DNA from: Geothrix terrae
GTDB lineage: Bacteria; Acidobacteriota; Holophagae; Holophagales; Holophagaceae
Assembly: GCF_022808775.1 (NCBI RefSeq)
Contig: NZ_JAKZLA010000009.1
Location: forward strand, 1 to 64,000
Reading direction: 5' to 3'
DNA length: 64,000 nt
The first letter of the stretch is position 1, and the number at the start of each line of letters is the position of its first letter. A program made the position numbers and the translations under genes. This document shows positions 18,642 through 26,151 of this stretch, piece after piece. Below the pieces are notes generated by a model. It saw nothing but the letters and a program-made list of their open reading frames with translations, was not told the origin of the DNA and ran no database searches.

Positions 18642-20942
18642 ATGGCCCGCCGTTCCGCCTCCCGCATCCCCGTCCGTCCCCCGGCCCGCACGCCCGATCG
18701 GCGGGAAGCCCCGAAAGCCCCGCGGCCTGCCGCGGGGCTTCGTCCGTACGAAACCTTCGAGGCCACCTTCCTGGGCCATCCCGAAGGCGCCGGAGGGTTC
18801 CTGCGGCTGGCCGGAATGCCCAAGGGCCCGGGCATGGATCTCCTCGTGGACTGGCGGGATGCCCACGGCGCGATCCATGGCGACAGGGTCCTGGCCGAAA
18901 TCTGCGGCGAAGGCTGGGATGGGCGCCTCAAGGCCCGGGTGCTGGAGGTCCGGGGCCGCGGCGAGATCCCCCTGCCCGGCACGCTCCAGAAGCAGCCCTG
19001 GGGCTGGCGCGTGGTGCCTCTGGAACCGCGGCTCTCCCAGATCATCTCCGTGCCGCCCACGGACCTGGCCGAGGACGGCGAGCTGGTCAGCGTTCGGCTG
19101 GATCCCGATCCCGAGGCCAAGCAGCTGCGCGGCACCGTGGTGGCCCGCCTCGGGAAGAAGACCGACCTGAAGATCGAGAACAAGCTCACGGCGGCCCTCT
19201 TCAACCTGCGCACGGCCTTCCCGGACGCCGTGATGAAGGAGCTGGCGCCCTTCCCCACGGCCATCCCCACCGAGTGGACCCAGGGGCGGGAGGACCTGCG
19301 GGAGACGCTCACCTGCACCGTGGACCCGCCCACCGCGAAGGACTTCGACGACGCCATCAGCCTGGAGGCGCTCCCCAGATCCGAGGGCGGCGGCTGGCTC
19401 CTGGGCGTCCACATCGCGGACGTGAGCCACTACGTCGCCGAGGGGGGGCCCCTGGACGAGGAGGCCCGGCTGCGGGGCACCTCCGTCTACTTCCCGGACG
19501 AGGCCATCCCGATGATTCCGGACCGCCTCAGCGGCGATCTGTGCAGCCTGCGCGAAGGCGTGGACCGGCTGACCATGACGGCCTGGATGACCATCTCGCC
19601 CGAGCTTGACGTGGTGGAGACGCGCCTCTCCGAGAGCGTCATCCGCAGCGCGAGGCGCCTCACCTACGACGAGGTGAAGGAGGCCAGCATCGATCTCTCG
19701 ACGCGGAAGCGCGCCGACCTGGGCGAGGATCTCTGCGCCCTGCTGGACGAGTCCCTGGTGCTGTCGCGGCGGCTCACGGAGGCCCGCCTGGGCCGGGGCG
19801 CCATGAACCTGGACACCGAGGAGGCCGAGTTCATCTTCGACGCGGAGGGCCGCCCCGTGGACGCCCGCCGCTATCCGCGCCACGACGCCCACCGCATGAT
19901 CGAGGAGTTCATGCTGCTGGCGAACGAGACCGTGGCCCAGTTCTTCACGCGGAAGAAGGTTCCCACCATCTACCGCATCCACGACGAGCCCGACCCGCTG
20001 AAGCTGGAGATCTTCGCGGAGGTGGCGCGCACCTTCGGGCTGCTGAAGCCCAAGGAGACGCCCACGCCGGAACACCTCAACGCCATGCTCGACAAGATCC
20101 GCGGCGGCCCCCTGGAGGCCATGATCAACACCCTGCTGCTGCGCAGCCTCAAGCGGGCCGAGTACAGCGCCGAGAACATCGGCCACTCCGGCCTGGCGCT
20201 CCAGGACTACCTGCACTTCACCAGCCCCATCCGCCGCTACCCGGACCTCATCGTCCACCGGCTGCTGCGCAAGGTGCTTCGCGGCGAGCGCCTGCCCGAG
20301 TCCCTCCAGAGCCACCTGGCCGTGCTGGCCAAGGGCGCCAGCGACGCCGAGCAGAAGGCCACCGAGGCCGAGCGCGAGAACGACAAGTGGAAGGCCTGCC
20401 TGCTGATGAAGTCCCGCATCGGGCAGCGCTTCAGGGGCCGCATCCAGGGCTTCTCCGCCAAGGTGGTGTTCATCACCCTCGACGCCCCTTTCGTGGAGGT
20501 GGGCGTGCCCCTGGCGGCCCTGGGCGGCGGCTTCTGGATCGACGAGCACCGCACCAAGGCCACGGGCCTTCGCGGGTCCGTGGTGCTCACCATCGGCGAT
20601 GCCGTGGAGGTGGAGCTCACGGCCGTGGACGAGGATCTGCGACGCATCAGCGCCTGGATGACCGAAGCCAAGGCCCAGGACGCCCACGGCAAGGCCTTCA
20701 CCTTCGTGCCGACGCTCGCGGCGCCTGCGACGCTGCGAGAAGGGGACTTCGAAAAACCGAGGCGGGGAGGCGGGGGCCGGGCGAAGGAGCCCAGGGCGCG
20801 CCACGAGGCGCCGAAGGGCCGGCCACCGAAAAAGGCCCGGGCGGGTGGGAAGGCCCGCGAGGTGGGCGGGAAGCGCCGGGAAGCGAGCCCCAAGCCTCCG
20901 AAAGGCAGCGTCCTGGGCACCGGCAAGCGGAAGGGTCGATGA
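18642..20942 (+). CDS. rnr: Ribonuclease R (RNB-type 3'-5' exoribonuclease)
   Basis: 766 residues. Basic N-terminal tail, cold-shock/OB segments to ~180, then the RNB catalytic domain with PPTAKDFDDAIS (Mg ligands DFDD at 234-237) and YLHFTSPIRRYPDLIVHR. A C-terminal S1 domain follows (RIGQRFRGRIQGFSAKVVFITLD). A ~60-residue Lys/Arg/Gly-rich tail, typical of RNase R, aids structured-RNA degradation. The stop overlaps the ruvC start (ATGA), so they are co-translated. Confidence 0.96.
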   Translation: MARRSASRIPVRPPARTPDRREAPKAPRPAAGLRPYETFEATFLGHPEGAGGFLRLAGMPKGPGMDLLVDWRDAHGAIHGDRVLAEICGEGWDGRLKARVLEVRGRGEIPLPGTLQKQPWGWRVVPLEPRLSQIISVPPTDLAEDGELVSVRLDPDPEAKQLRGTVVARLGKKTDLKIENKLTAALFNLRTAFPDAVMKELAPFPTAIPTEWTQGREDLRETLTCTVDPPTAKDFDDAISLEALPRSEGGGWLLGVHIADVSHYVAEGGPLDEEARLRGTSVYFPDEAIPMIPDRLSGDLCSLREGVDRLTMTAWMTISPELDVVETRLSESVIRSARRLTYDEVKEASIDLSTRKRADLGEDLCALLDESLVLSRRLTEARLGRGAMNLDTEEAEFIFDAEGRPVDARRYPRHDAHRMIEEFMLLANETVAQFFTRKKVPTIYRIHDEPDPLKLEIFAEVARTFGLLKPKETPTPEHLNAMLDKIRGGPLEAMINTLLLRSLKRAEYSAENIGHSGLALQDYLHFTSPIRRYPDLIVHRLLRKVLRGERLPESLQSHLAVLAKGASDAEQKATEAERENDKWKACLLMKSRIGQRFRGRIQGFSAKVVFITLDAPFVEVGVPLAALGGGFWIDEHRTKATGLRGSVVLTIGDAVEVELTAVDEDLRRISAWMTEAKAQDAHGKAFTFVPTLAAPATLREGDFEKPRRGGGGRAKEPRARHEAPKGRPPKKARAGGKAREVGGKRREASPKPPKGSVLGTGKRKGR

Positions 20943-21433
20943 TCGTCGCGCCCTCCCCCGTGCGCTGCCTGGGCGTGGACCCGGGCTCCCTGGCCTGCGG
21001 CTGGGCGGTGGTGGAGCGCTTCGGTTCGCGGCTGACCTTGGTGGAGGCGGGCGTCATCCGCAGCCCCCGGGGCGCGGATTTCGATCAGCGGGCCCTGCGC
21101 ATCCACGAGCGCCTGGCGGAGGCCATCGCGGCCCACGGGCCGGGCTTCATGGCCGTGGAGTCCCCCTTCGTGGAGAAGAACGCCGCCACCGCCCTGAAGC
21201 TGGGCCAGATCCGGGGTGGCATCCTGCTGACGGCTGCGCTCCACGGCCTGCCCGTGGGCGACTACAACCCCATGCAGGTGAAGAAGGCCGTCAGCGGCTA
21301 CGGCTGGGCGGACAAGACCCAGGTGGGGAAGATGGTCATGACCCTGCTGAACCTGCGGGAGCCGCTGGCCGCCGATGCGGCCGACGCCGCCGCCGTGGCC
21401 ATCGGCCATCTCCTGGCCACCCGGCGGGTCTGA
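20939..21433 (+). CDS. ruvC: Holliday junction resolvase RuvC
   Basis: 164-residue RNase H-fold nuclease that resolves four-way junctions with RuvAB. The first catalytic aspartate is in CLGVDPGSLACGWAVV, the glutamate in MAVESPFVEKN, and the last acidic pair in PLAADAADAAAVAIGH. The start is set by the ATGA overlap with rnr. ruvA and ruvB are not in the window, unlike the common ruvCAB order. Confidence 0.96.
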   Translation: MIVAPSPVRCLGVDPGSLACGWAVVERFGSRLTLVEAGVIRSPRGADFDQRALRIHERLAEAIAAHGPGFMAVESPFVEKNAATALKLGQIRGGILLTAALHGLPVGDYNPMQVKKAVSGYGWADKTQVGKMVMTLLNLREPLAADAADAAAVAIGHLLATRRV

Positions 21434-21483
21434 TCCGCCCCGTTGACAACCTGAATGTCATGTTTTTCAAGGGCTTCCGGAAT

Positions 21484-21502
21484 TGTCATGGCGACCATGA
21501 CA
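21484..21502. promoter_or_regulatory. TGTCATG inverted repeat upstream of the small gene
   Basis: A perfect 7-bp dyad TGTCATG-N5-CATGACA, with further TGTCAT/GTGACAT words at 21456 and 21521. It looks like an operator for a dimeric regulator acting on the gene at 21600. The regulator is unknown. Confidence 0.45.
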
Positions 21503-21599
21503 AAAATGTTCGTAACTCGTGACATTTCTTGTGATGTCTATCACTAGCATTGGGAATCATCAAAGACGATGATGATGTCCAGCAAGCAGTGGAGTGGCC

Positions 21600-21800
21600 A
21601 TGCACATGGATGCCAGCGTTCGACAGCACAACCCCGCCTTCTGGACCACCGCCGAGCGGCTGCACGAGGTCTTCAACCAGCTCGAATCCAAGATGAGCGC
21701 CTCCCCGCGCGGCCTCGCCGTCCTCCGCCAGGTCCAGGCCCTCGAAGCCGAACTCGAGGCCGAGGTCATGCACCGCAGCCATCGGACCTTCGCGGCCTAA
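21600..21800 (+). CDS. Small helical protein of unknown function
   Basis: 66 residues, mostly helical (RLHEVFNQLESKM, LAVLRQVQALEAELEAEVM), with no signal or membrane segment. GGAG lies 5 bases before the ATG at 21600. It sits alone, with a dyad-rich leader upstream and a strong terminator downstream, so it is probably a separately regulated real gene. Family not recognised. Confidence 0.6.
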   Translation: MHMDASVRQHNPAFWTTAERLHEVFNQLESKMSASPRGLAVLRQVQALEAELEAEVMHRSHRTFAA

Positions 21801-21813
21801 GACCGATTTCGAT

Positions 21814-21846
21814 GCAGAACGGCCCGGCGATGCCGGGCCGTTCTGC
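21814..21846. terminator. Bidirectional terminator
   Basis: 15-bp perfect stem (GCAGAACGGCCCGGC and its complement) with a 3-base loop, between the small gene and the convergent M56 gene. Confidence 0.8.
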
Positions 21847-21859
21847 GTACGGGAAAGCC

Positions 21860-23599
21860 TTATGGCTTCTTCATCTGGAAGGTGAAGGTCTTCCAGGGGC
21901 CATCCAGCGGCACATGCGTCTCGCCCGACCAGCCCGAGTCCGGATCCTCACAGCGGATCACCAAGTGCGCCCCGGCTTCTGAAGTGTCCAAGACCACGTT
22001 CGGCCTGGATTCGATCCAGACCTCCGGTCTGGTGCTGATTCCTCCCTGCGGAAGGCCGATGTGGATGGTCCCGAGCACGCGATCAGCTTCGGATCGGACC
22101 TCCGTGAGGAGGCCCCCCCTGTGGCTGGCGCGCAGCGTGAGGATCACCCGCCCCTTGGCGCCGCGAAGCACCCCTTGGACTTCGCCCTCGGCCAGCGGAG
22201 CCTCCGGCTGCACGGCCTTCGCGGCCAGCACATCCATCACCAGCGCCCGGTAGCGGGTGGCCTCCTCGGTGATGCGCCCCTCGTCCAGGGCCTTTTCGCC
22301 GCAGTTGTAGGCGGCCACCGCCTTCTGGACGTCCCCCTGGTAGCGGTCCAGCAGGAAGCGCAGGTACTTCGCGCCGGCCGCCATGATCTGGGCGGGATCG
22401 TCCAGGTCCATCGCGCCGTATTTCCGGGCTGTCTCGGGCATGACCTGGAGCAACCCCGTGGCGCCCCGGGGGCTCTTGGCCTTGGCGTTGAAGCCGCTCT
22501 CCACCCAGGCCATGCTGCGGAGCAGCTGGGGATCCAGGCCCTCGCGGACCGCCAGGGCATCCAATTGGGCGATCGCCGCGGCCGGAGCCCCGATGGGTGG
22601 GAACGCCGGAGCCGCCGCCCGCAGGGCGAGCGCCAGGCCGGGGATCAGCAGGAGGGCCAGGGTGCCTCCGAGGGGGCCCCTGACAGGTTTCGGAGAGAGC
22701 AGACGCTCGATGCGCGTGAGCAGATGTCCTCCTCGGGCCGCGAGGGCCGGGAACAACAGGTGGGGAAAGGGTCGCTGGAGGTCGTCCAGCGCGTTGAGGG
22801 CCAAGGCCAGGCGCCGCGGATCGCCGAGCATCTCGGCCGCCAGGTCATCGGAGAGCTCTTCGCGTTCAGCCCGGATCCTGGCCGAAATCCACCAGACGGC
22901 GGGATGGAAGAAGAGGAGGGTCTCCGCGATGCCCTGGAGGAGGTTGGCCAGGTAGTCCAGGCGGCGCACGTGAGCCAATTCATGGGCCAGGAGGGCCTCA
23001 AGGTAGCCAGGCGGGAGGCCCGTGAGCAGGGTCGCCGGCAGGAGCACCACTGGCTTCCAGAGCCCGAGGGCCACGGGCGATTGGCCCTGCCCTACCAGGA
23101 GAAGCCGGACCTTGCGCAGGATTCCCAGGCGTCGGGCCAGATCATCGAGCCTGCCCTGCCAGTCGCGGGGGGCCGGGACGCCCCTCCGCTTCCAGCCCAG
23201 GCTGAGGGCATACCCGCCACCCAGGCGAACGGCCATGAGACTCGCTCCCACCGCCCAGAGAACCACCAGGAGGGGCAGACGGGGCTGGAGCGCGGCCTCC
23301 AGCCGCACCAGCAGGGGTCTGGAGGCCCTGTCCGCCCGGGGCAGGAACGCGGCCGGGCCGCCTTGCGCGACTTCGGCCACCTGGATCGAACTGGCCCCCA
23401 GCGGGGCCGCACGGTGGAAGTGCCAGGCCGTGGCCGCAGGCAGCCCCAAACAGAGAGCCAGGATCAGGCCATTCATGGCGTGCCGGGCGCGACCTCGGAA
23501 AACGAGCCCGCCCAGGGCCGCCAAGGCCGCCAGCAGGCCGTCCTCCCAGAGGGCGTGGACGAGGGCCCATCCCAGGAGCTGCACGACGGCGGCCATCAC
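21860..23599 (-). CDS. BlaR1-like M56 membrane peptidase fused to a lytic transglycosylase
   Basis: 579 residues. Residues 1-~330 are a BlaR1/MecR1-type zinc peptidase: several membrane helices, HELAH at 206-210, and a downstream glutamate in EREELSDDLA. Residues ~345-455 are a GH23 (SLT) lytic transglycosylase with catalytic Glu in AWVESGFN (367), GLLQVMP and AYNCGE. Residues 460-579 are a beta-rich region of unknown role. BlaR1 proteins normally carry a penicillin-binding sensor at this end. The ATG overlaps the blaI-like stop (ATGA), so the two are co-translated. Likely role (inference): senses or remodels peptidoglycan and relieves repression by the BlaI partner. Confidence 0.9.
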   Translation of the reverse strand: MMAAVVQLLGWALVHALWEDGLLAALAALGGLVFRGRARHAMNGLILALCLGLPAATAWHFHRAAPLGASSIQVAEVAQGGPAAFLPRADRASRPLLVRLEAALQPRLPLLVVLWAVGASLMAVRLGGGYALSLGWKRRGVPAPRDWQGRLDDLARRLGILRKVRLLLVGQGQSPVALGLWKPVVLLPATLLTGLPPGYLEALLAHELAHVRRLDYLANLLQGIAETLLFFHPAVWWISARIRAEREELSDDLAAEMLGDPRRLALALNALDDLQRPFPHLLFPALAARGGHLLTRIERLLSPKPVRGPLGGTLALLLIPGLALALRAAAPAFPPIGAPAAAIAQLDALAVREGLDPQLLRSMAWVESGFNAKAKSPRGATGLLQVMPETARKYGAMDLDDPAQIMAAGAKYLRFLLDRYQGDVQKAVAAYNCGEKALDEGRITEEATRYRALVMDVLAAKAVQPEAPLAEGEVQGVLRGAKGRVILTLRASHRGGLLTEVRSEADRVLGTIHIGLPQGGISTRPEVWIESRPNVVLDTSEAGAHLVIRCEDPDSGWSGETHVPLDGPWKTFTFQMKKP

Positions 23600-23967
23600 T
23601 CCTCCTTGCCCAGCAGCTCGCGGATGCGGGCCTTTTCTTCGGGACTGACGGGGCCGGAGCGGAGAGCCGCCAGCACCAGCGCGGCGGCGGACCCCCCGAA
23701 GAGGCGTTCGGTCAGGTCGGCCACCAGGCCCCCCTCCATGGCCGCCCGGCTGTGAGCCGGGGCGTAGACATGGCTGCGCTGCCGCTCGTCCCGGGTCACC
23801 AGGCCCTTGTCCAGCATCACCTGGAGCATCCGCAGGACGCCGGTGTAGGCGTACTCCTCCGTGAGGTTCAGGCGGGCATGCACCTCCTTCACGGTGGACG
23901 GCCCCAGGTCCCAGAGGACTCGCAGGAACTTGAGCTCCACGTCGGTCGGCTTGATCGGTCGCTTCAT
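23596..23967 (-). CDS. BlaI/MecI/CopY-family transcriptional repressor
   Basis: 123 residues. Winged-helix domain (PTDVELKFLRVLWDLGPSTVKEVHARL, AYTGVLRMLQVMLDKGLV) followed by the dimerisation helices. In the family the repressor is cleaved when its BlaR1 partner is activated. The ATG at 23967 opens the conserved domain; longer upstream reading adds unrelated sequence. A dyad operator lies just upstream, so autorepression of this two-gene operon is likely. Confidence 0.93.
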   Translation of the reverse strand: MKRPIKPTDVELKFLRVLWDLGPSTVKEVHARLNLTEEYAYTGVLRMLQVMLDKGLVTRDERQRSHVYAPAHSRAAMEGGLVADLTERLFGGSAAALVLAALRSGPVSPEEKARIRELLGKEE

Positions 23968-23974
23968 GGGGATC

Positions 23975-24006
23975 CTACACAAGATAGTGTAGACCATTTT
24001 GTGTAG
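23975..24006 (-). promoter_or_regulatory. BlaI-type operator array
   Basis: CTACAC-N6-GTGTAG (23975-23992) is a perfect dyad, and a third half-site GTGTAG lies at 24001-24006 in the same phase as the second. The TACA/TGTA core is typical of BlaI/MecI operators. It covers the predicted -10 box and start region of the repressor gene. Confidence 0.75.
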
Positions 24007-24023
24007 ATTCATCCCGTTGTCAA
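23996..24023 (-). promoter_or_regulatory. Promoter of the blaI-like / M56 operon
   Basis: On the minus strand, TTGACA (24018-24023) is followed after 16 bases by CAAAAT (23996-24001). The -35 box is perfect and the -10 box matches 4 of 6. It overlaps the operator half-sites. Confidence 0.6.
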
Positions 24024-24060
24024 GGACCGCCCGGAGACGAAACGCCGTTGGGCCAGGGAA

Positions 24061-24089
24061 AGTGCAAGCCCGGCGTTGCCGGGCTTGCA
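24061..24089. terminator. Hairpin downstream of the malic enzyme region
   Basis: GTGCAAGCCCGGC / GCCGGGCTTGCAC, a 13-bp perfect stem with a 3-base loop and a short T run on the minus side. Probably a backup terminator. Confidence 0.55.
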
Positions 24090-24137
24090 CGCGGGGGCCC
24101 GGGGGGATGCGCGCCAGCGCGGAACCCCCGGACAACA

Positions 24138-24160
24138 AAAGGGCACCCCGAAGGGTGCCC
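24138..24160 (-). terminator. Intrinsic terminator downstream of malic enzyme
   Basis: Minus strand: GGGCACCC-TTCG-GGGTGCCC followed by TTTTGTTG. It lies about 140 bases after the malic enzyme stop. Confidence 0.8.
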
Positions 24161-24301
24161 AATTGTCTCGGCCACTAGGATCACGGGCCGGAAGGGGCTG
24201 GCGTGAACGGTCGCCCCGTGGGAGGAAAGAGAAACTCTTCCCGACTCACAGGCTAGGCCGGCCTCCACCCCTCTCAAGGGGAAAAACTGTCCCGGCAGCC
24301 A
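24161..24301 (-). other. Structured 3' region, possible small RNA
   Basis: Between the malic enzyme stop and its terminator lie ~140 bases with several hairpins: CCCCT-TGAG-AGGGG near 24270, GGAAGAG-TTT-CTCTTTCC near 24230, and GC-rich arms near 24190. This is long for a plain 3' UTR and could be a 3'-derived small RNA. It matches no RNA family that I can name. Confidence 0.25.
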
Positions 24302-26032
24302 TCAGTCGATCAGGCCCGGCGCGCCGGCCCGGTAGGTGGTGTAGTGCGGCTCCCACTGGGCCTTGGTGACGATGGACTCCAGCTGGTCGTCGTCGAGCAG
24401 ACGGCCGAGGCCGGCATTCCTGGCCTCGATGCCCACGGCCTTGGCCACGGCGGCGGAGACCTGGCGGATGTCCTTCATCTCCGGCAGCAACAGGCCGGTG
24501 GCTTCCTGCGCCGGCGTCACGAAGGTGCTGATGGCCTTGCTGGCCGCCAGGAACATGCTGTCCGTAATCCGGGTGGCCTTGCAGACCAGGGCGCCGAGGC
24601 CCACGCCCGGGAAGATATACATGTTGTTGCACTGGGAGGCCTGGAGGGTGCGGCCCTTCCAGTCCACGGGCGCGAAGGGGCTGCCCGTGGCCACCAGACC
24701 CTTGCCGTCCGTGGCCTTCCAGACCGCCTCCGGCGAGCATTCGCACTTGTGGGTGGGGTTCGAGAGCGCCAGCACGATGGGCCGTTCGGAATGCCTGGCG
24801 GTCTCCGCCAGGATGGCGTCGTCGAAGAGGTTCGGCTGGGCGGTGACGCCGATGAGCACCGTGGGATGCGCGTTGCGCACCACGTCCCGGAGACCGATGC
24901 GGGAGGGTTCGTCCAGCTTCCAGCCCTCCACGGCGGACCGGCACTGGGCCAGCGGCAGCTGCGGGCCCTCCAGCAGCGGATCGCCTTCGATGAGCAGGCC
25001 CTGCATGTCCACGGCGTAGATGCGCTTGCGGGCCTCCTCATCCGAGAGTCCTTCCGCCTTCAGCGCGGCGCGGATATTCATGGCGATGCCGGTGCCGGCC
25101 TGGCCCATCCCCACGATGACGTAACGCTCGTCCTGGAAGCGGCTCTTCTTGATGCGCATGGCCGTCATCAGCGCCGCCAGGGCCGTCGAGCCCGTGCCCT
25201 GGATGTCGTCATTGAAAGAGAGGATCCGCTCGCGGTACCGGTCCAGGTTCTTGAAGGCCGTGTGCTTGGCGAAGTCCTCCCACTGGAGCAGGGCGCCGGG
25301 GAAGTTGCGCTTCACGCCGAGGACGAACTTCTCGACGAGTTCCTCGTACTCCGCGCCACGGAGCCGGGGCTTGCGGATGCCCAGGTAGAGCGGATCCTCC
25401 AGCAGCCGGGGGTTGTTGGTGCCCACATCCAGCGTGACGGGCAGGCAGACACCCGGGTGGACGCCGCCGGCGGCCACGTAGAGGCTCACCTTGCCCACCG
25501 GGATGCCCATGCCGTCCGAACCCAGGTCCCCCAGGCCCAGGATGCGCTCGCCATCCGTCACCACGATGAGGTTCACCTGGGGCTGGGAGAGCCCGTGGAA
25601 GATCTGGTCGATGTTCCCGATGTTCTCCGGCGTGATGTAGATGCCCCGGTAGCGCCGCTGGATGTGGCTCAGCTGGAGGCAGGCCTGGCCGACGGTGGGC
25701 GTGTAGACGATGGGCACCATCTCGTCCAGATGGTCCACCAGAAGGCGGTAGAAGAGGACCTCGTTCCGGTCCAGGAGGCCCGACAGGTAGATGTACTTCT
25801 CCAGGTCGTCGGTCTTGCGCAGGAACGCCTCGTAGGTCCGGTCCAGCTGGGATTCCAGGGTGGAGATGCCGGGCCGCAGCATGCCGTCCAGGCCCAGCCC
25901 CAGGCGCTCCTCCTTGGTGAACGCCGAGGCCTTGTTCAGATGCGGATTGTTCAGCAGCTGCCGGCCCCGGACGTAGACCTCGTAATATTCCTCGCCCGTC
26001 AGCGGGTCGATCTTCAGCGTGAAGGTCTTCAT
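24302..26032 (-). CDS. NAD-dependent malic enzyme
   Basis: 576 residues, the long bacterial/mitochondrial-type malic enzyme that decarboxylates malate to pyruvate. Supporting stretches: VPIVYTPTVGQACLQ with the catalytic Tyr, LGDLGSDGMGIPVGKVSLYVAAGGV, the Asp-rich FNDDIQGTGSTALAAL metal/Lys region, and the nucleotide site VIVGMGQAGTGIAMNI. The start at 26032 was chosen because earlier residues are not conserved. Cofactor preference (NAD over NADP) is inferred from the long form. Confidence 0.95.
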   Translation of the reverse strand: MKTFTLKIDPLTGEEYYEVYVRGRQLLNNPHLNKASAFTKEERLGLGLDGMLRPGISTLESQLDRTYEAFLRKTDDLEKYIYLSGLLDRNEVLFYRLLVDHLDEMVPIVYTPTVGQACLQLSHIQRRYRGIYITPENIGNIDQIFHGLSQPQVNLIVVTDGERILGLGDLGSDGMGIPVGKVSLYVAAGGVHPGVCLPVTLDVGTNNPRLLEDPLYLGIRKPRLRGAEYEELVEKFVLGVKRNFPGALLQWEDFAKHTAFKNLDRYRERILSFNDDIQGTGSTALAALMTAMRIKKSRFQDERYVIVGMGQAGTGIAMNIRAALKAEGLSDEEARKRIYAVDMQGLLIEGDPLLEGPQLPLAQCRSAVEGWKLDEPSRIGLRDVVRNAHPTVLIGVTAQPNLFDDAILAETARHSERPIVLALSNPTHKCECSPEAVWKATDGKGLVATGSPFAPVDWKGRTLQASQCNNMYIFPGVGLGALVCKATRITDSMFLAASKAISTFVTPAQEATGLLLPEMKDIRQVSAAVAKAVGIEARNAGLGRLLDDDQLESIVTKAQWEPHYTTYRAGAPGLID

Positions 26033-26151
26033 GGCAGCCCCTATATCACATGATCGCGCGAACGCGCCGGCATCCCGTGGATACTCACGCGAATGACCAC
26101 CCCAGTGTAGCCAATCCACCCCAGGGCAAGGGGTCACATCCGGAAGGCCGG

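Noticed and set aside
24161-24301. SRP RNA, 6S RNA or RNase P RNA
   Set aside because: No conserved GGAAGCAG/CAGGUC (SRP), GAGGAAAGUCCGGG (RNase P) or 6S bubble could be found; left as an unnamed structured region.
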